From assembly GCA_946894095.1 (NCBI GenBank), contig OX335642.1:21463021-21527020 (forward strand): a stretch of 64,000 nt of DNA. The letters are read 5' to 3'. Position 1 is the first letter of the stretch. Every line of letters begins with the position of its first letter. The DNA is from Incurvaria masculella. Taxonomy: Eukaryota > Arthropoda > Insecta > Lepidoptera > Incurvariidae. A program made the position numbers and the translations under genes. The notes under the pieces are model-generated. The model ran no database searches. It saw only the letters and a list, made by a program, of their open reading frames with translations, and was not told the DNA's origin. This document shows positions 63,018 through 64,000 of the stretch, piece after piece.

Positions 63018-63154
63018 ATGGCGGCGGTGCAGCGGCGGCGGCGGTGGCGACGGGTGCGGAGGCGGCGGCAGCGGCGGCGGTTGCGCGTGGCAACCTGCAG
63101 CGCATGCGCCGCTCTGCACTCGGCAAGTCGGCTCCCTCGCTCTCTGCTCACATG
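63018..63154 (+). CDS. Gene 3 second coding exon (Ala-rich)
   Basis: Acceptor TTCCCACAG, donor ATG|GTGTGT, phase 1 in, phase 0 out. Together with the last base of the exon at 48520-48616 the frame reads Asp then GGGAAAAAVATGAEAAAAAA, VARGNLQRMRRSALGKSAPS and LSAHM. NLQRMRRSALGKSAPSLS looks like true conserved protein, but I cannot name the family. The other two frames give Arg-rich or Gly/Cys-rich low complexity. The gene continues past the window. Confidence 0.5.
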
Positions 63155-63511
63155 GTGTGTACCCACTTATATTTTGCTTGCTGAAAGAGTGTTAGATTTG
63201 GTTATAGTGGAAGCGCCCACCATTCCTGATCGCCCGCCTCAATTATTTTGATATTTGTGGGGAGTAATTGTCGCGCTGCACAGGGCACACTACTGCAATA
63301 TACACGGTGAGTATAACTACCAGTATTAAGAACCGAAAAGGGATGATTCTGTACACCATACCGAACGTCTTGTGTTCTACAACATGTTAAAATTTTTTAG
63401 ACAAAAAAAATTACCTTCCTCATGATCTACAGGTTTCTCAAAACTCGACGTCCGAACGAAATGACGTGATACTGATTCCAATCAGTATCACCGTATATGT
63501 AATTTTTCTAA

Positions 63512-63670
63512 GGGCCGAGTGCACGAACGTACAAAAAATCAAAATCAACGTCAAAGTATGACCAATCACATCACTTTGTGTGGACAGTATGGAAGGAACT
63601 CTATGCGGATCACTAAAAGTGACGTGTTTGAACATTGATTAACTCGGTCGTCTCTTCGTGCAACCTGGGC
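63512..63670. mobile_element. Harbinger-like MITE, 159 bp
   Basis: Flanked by TAA (63509-63511 and 63671-63673), ends GGGCCGAGTGCACGAA and, inverted, GCCCAGGTTGCACGAA. Sister of 43635-43781, with a 12-bp internal insertion. Confidence 0.78.
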
Positions 63671-64000
63671 TAATTCTCAGTGGCTTAGAAGTTCTAGCAA
63701 TTTTTCTTTTTTTTCGCATTGAGATCGAAACAATAATACATAAAACAATACACGTGGCTTAGGTGAATTTTTATTTTGGAACTACAAATGATCCCTATCG
63801 CACGTTTGGCGGATGGGGGCTAACAATTGTGTACTCGACATCTTTACTGTCGAAGAGGACTCCGGCATGTTTATTGGCTTTAAATCTCTGCAAAAGTACC
63901 GGGTGACTGTTTTAAAATCTTGTAAAACTATAATCCGTGGGCATTATCCATCCAAAACCACTACAAGTAAAATAAGAGGGGTCGCGCAATGGGGCCCTTG

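Overview
The window is an animal genome fragment, most probably from a moth or butterfly (Lepidoptera). It has AT-rich non-coding DNA with small GC-rich exons, GT-AG introns, and a dense mix of insect-type transposons (Ty3/gypsy, non-LTR LINEs, tRNA-derived SINEs, Helitron, piggyBac, mariner and several MITE families). Two repeats also look lepidopteran to me: one starting CCGACCAAGTGCGAGTCGG and one containing CGACTTCGAAAAAAAGGAGG. The species call is inference; the eukaryotic gene structure is read directly.

Three host genes are visible. (1) Plus strand, 1-11109: the 3' part of an unidentified gene. Ten exons form one unbroken phase chain of about 449 residues. The protein is Pro/Ser/Thr-rich, with CxxC motifs, a paxillin-like LD motif (LDDLLADF) and a Cys-rich C-terminus ending CTIL, a possible prenylation box. 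A 3'UTR with an AATAAA near 12617 follows. (2) Minus strand, 43226 down to 18127: a complete MED26 (Mediator subunit 26) gene. Twelve coding exons join in phase into 696 residues. Exons 1-3 encode the TFIIS N-terminal/LW domain and the last exon ends in the MED26-type terminus LPYVVID. (3) Plus strand, from about 48520: the likely 5' end of a further gene (initiator exon 48520-48616, second exon 63018-63154), head-to-head with MED26 and running out of the window. Genes 1 and 2 converge tail to tail around 12.6-13.7 kb.

The most unusual structure recurs three times. Behind gene 1 exon 4, gene 1 exon 8 and MED26 exon 3 lie downstream tandem copies of the exon's 3' part. In the two well-preserved arrays each copy carries the 5' splice site, but none has an obvious good acceptor. 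The exon 8 array has five open copies plus one broken copy (period 179/182 bp). The MED26 array has four copies (period 159/159/159/153 bp), two of them with stop codons. The exon 4 relics are old and split by a LINE.

Most of the rest is introns and intergenic DNA filled with repeats. These include a decayed gypsy pol with a nested repeat in its RNase H region (1.5-3.6 kb), LINE remnants (4.9, 6.5, 26.2, 31.4 kb), a Helitron with 124-bp internal repeats (8.3 kb), and a 5'-truncated LINE with an intact RNase H domain in MED26 intron 2 (37.8-39.1 kb). There are also piggyBac-type MITEs bounded by TTAA (49.1, 58.4 kb), a piggyBac transposase relic (44.2 kb), a mariner relic (59.1 kb) and Harbinger-like MITEs (43.6, 63.5 kb). 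I saw no CRISPR array and no conventional tRNA or rRNA gene.
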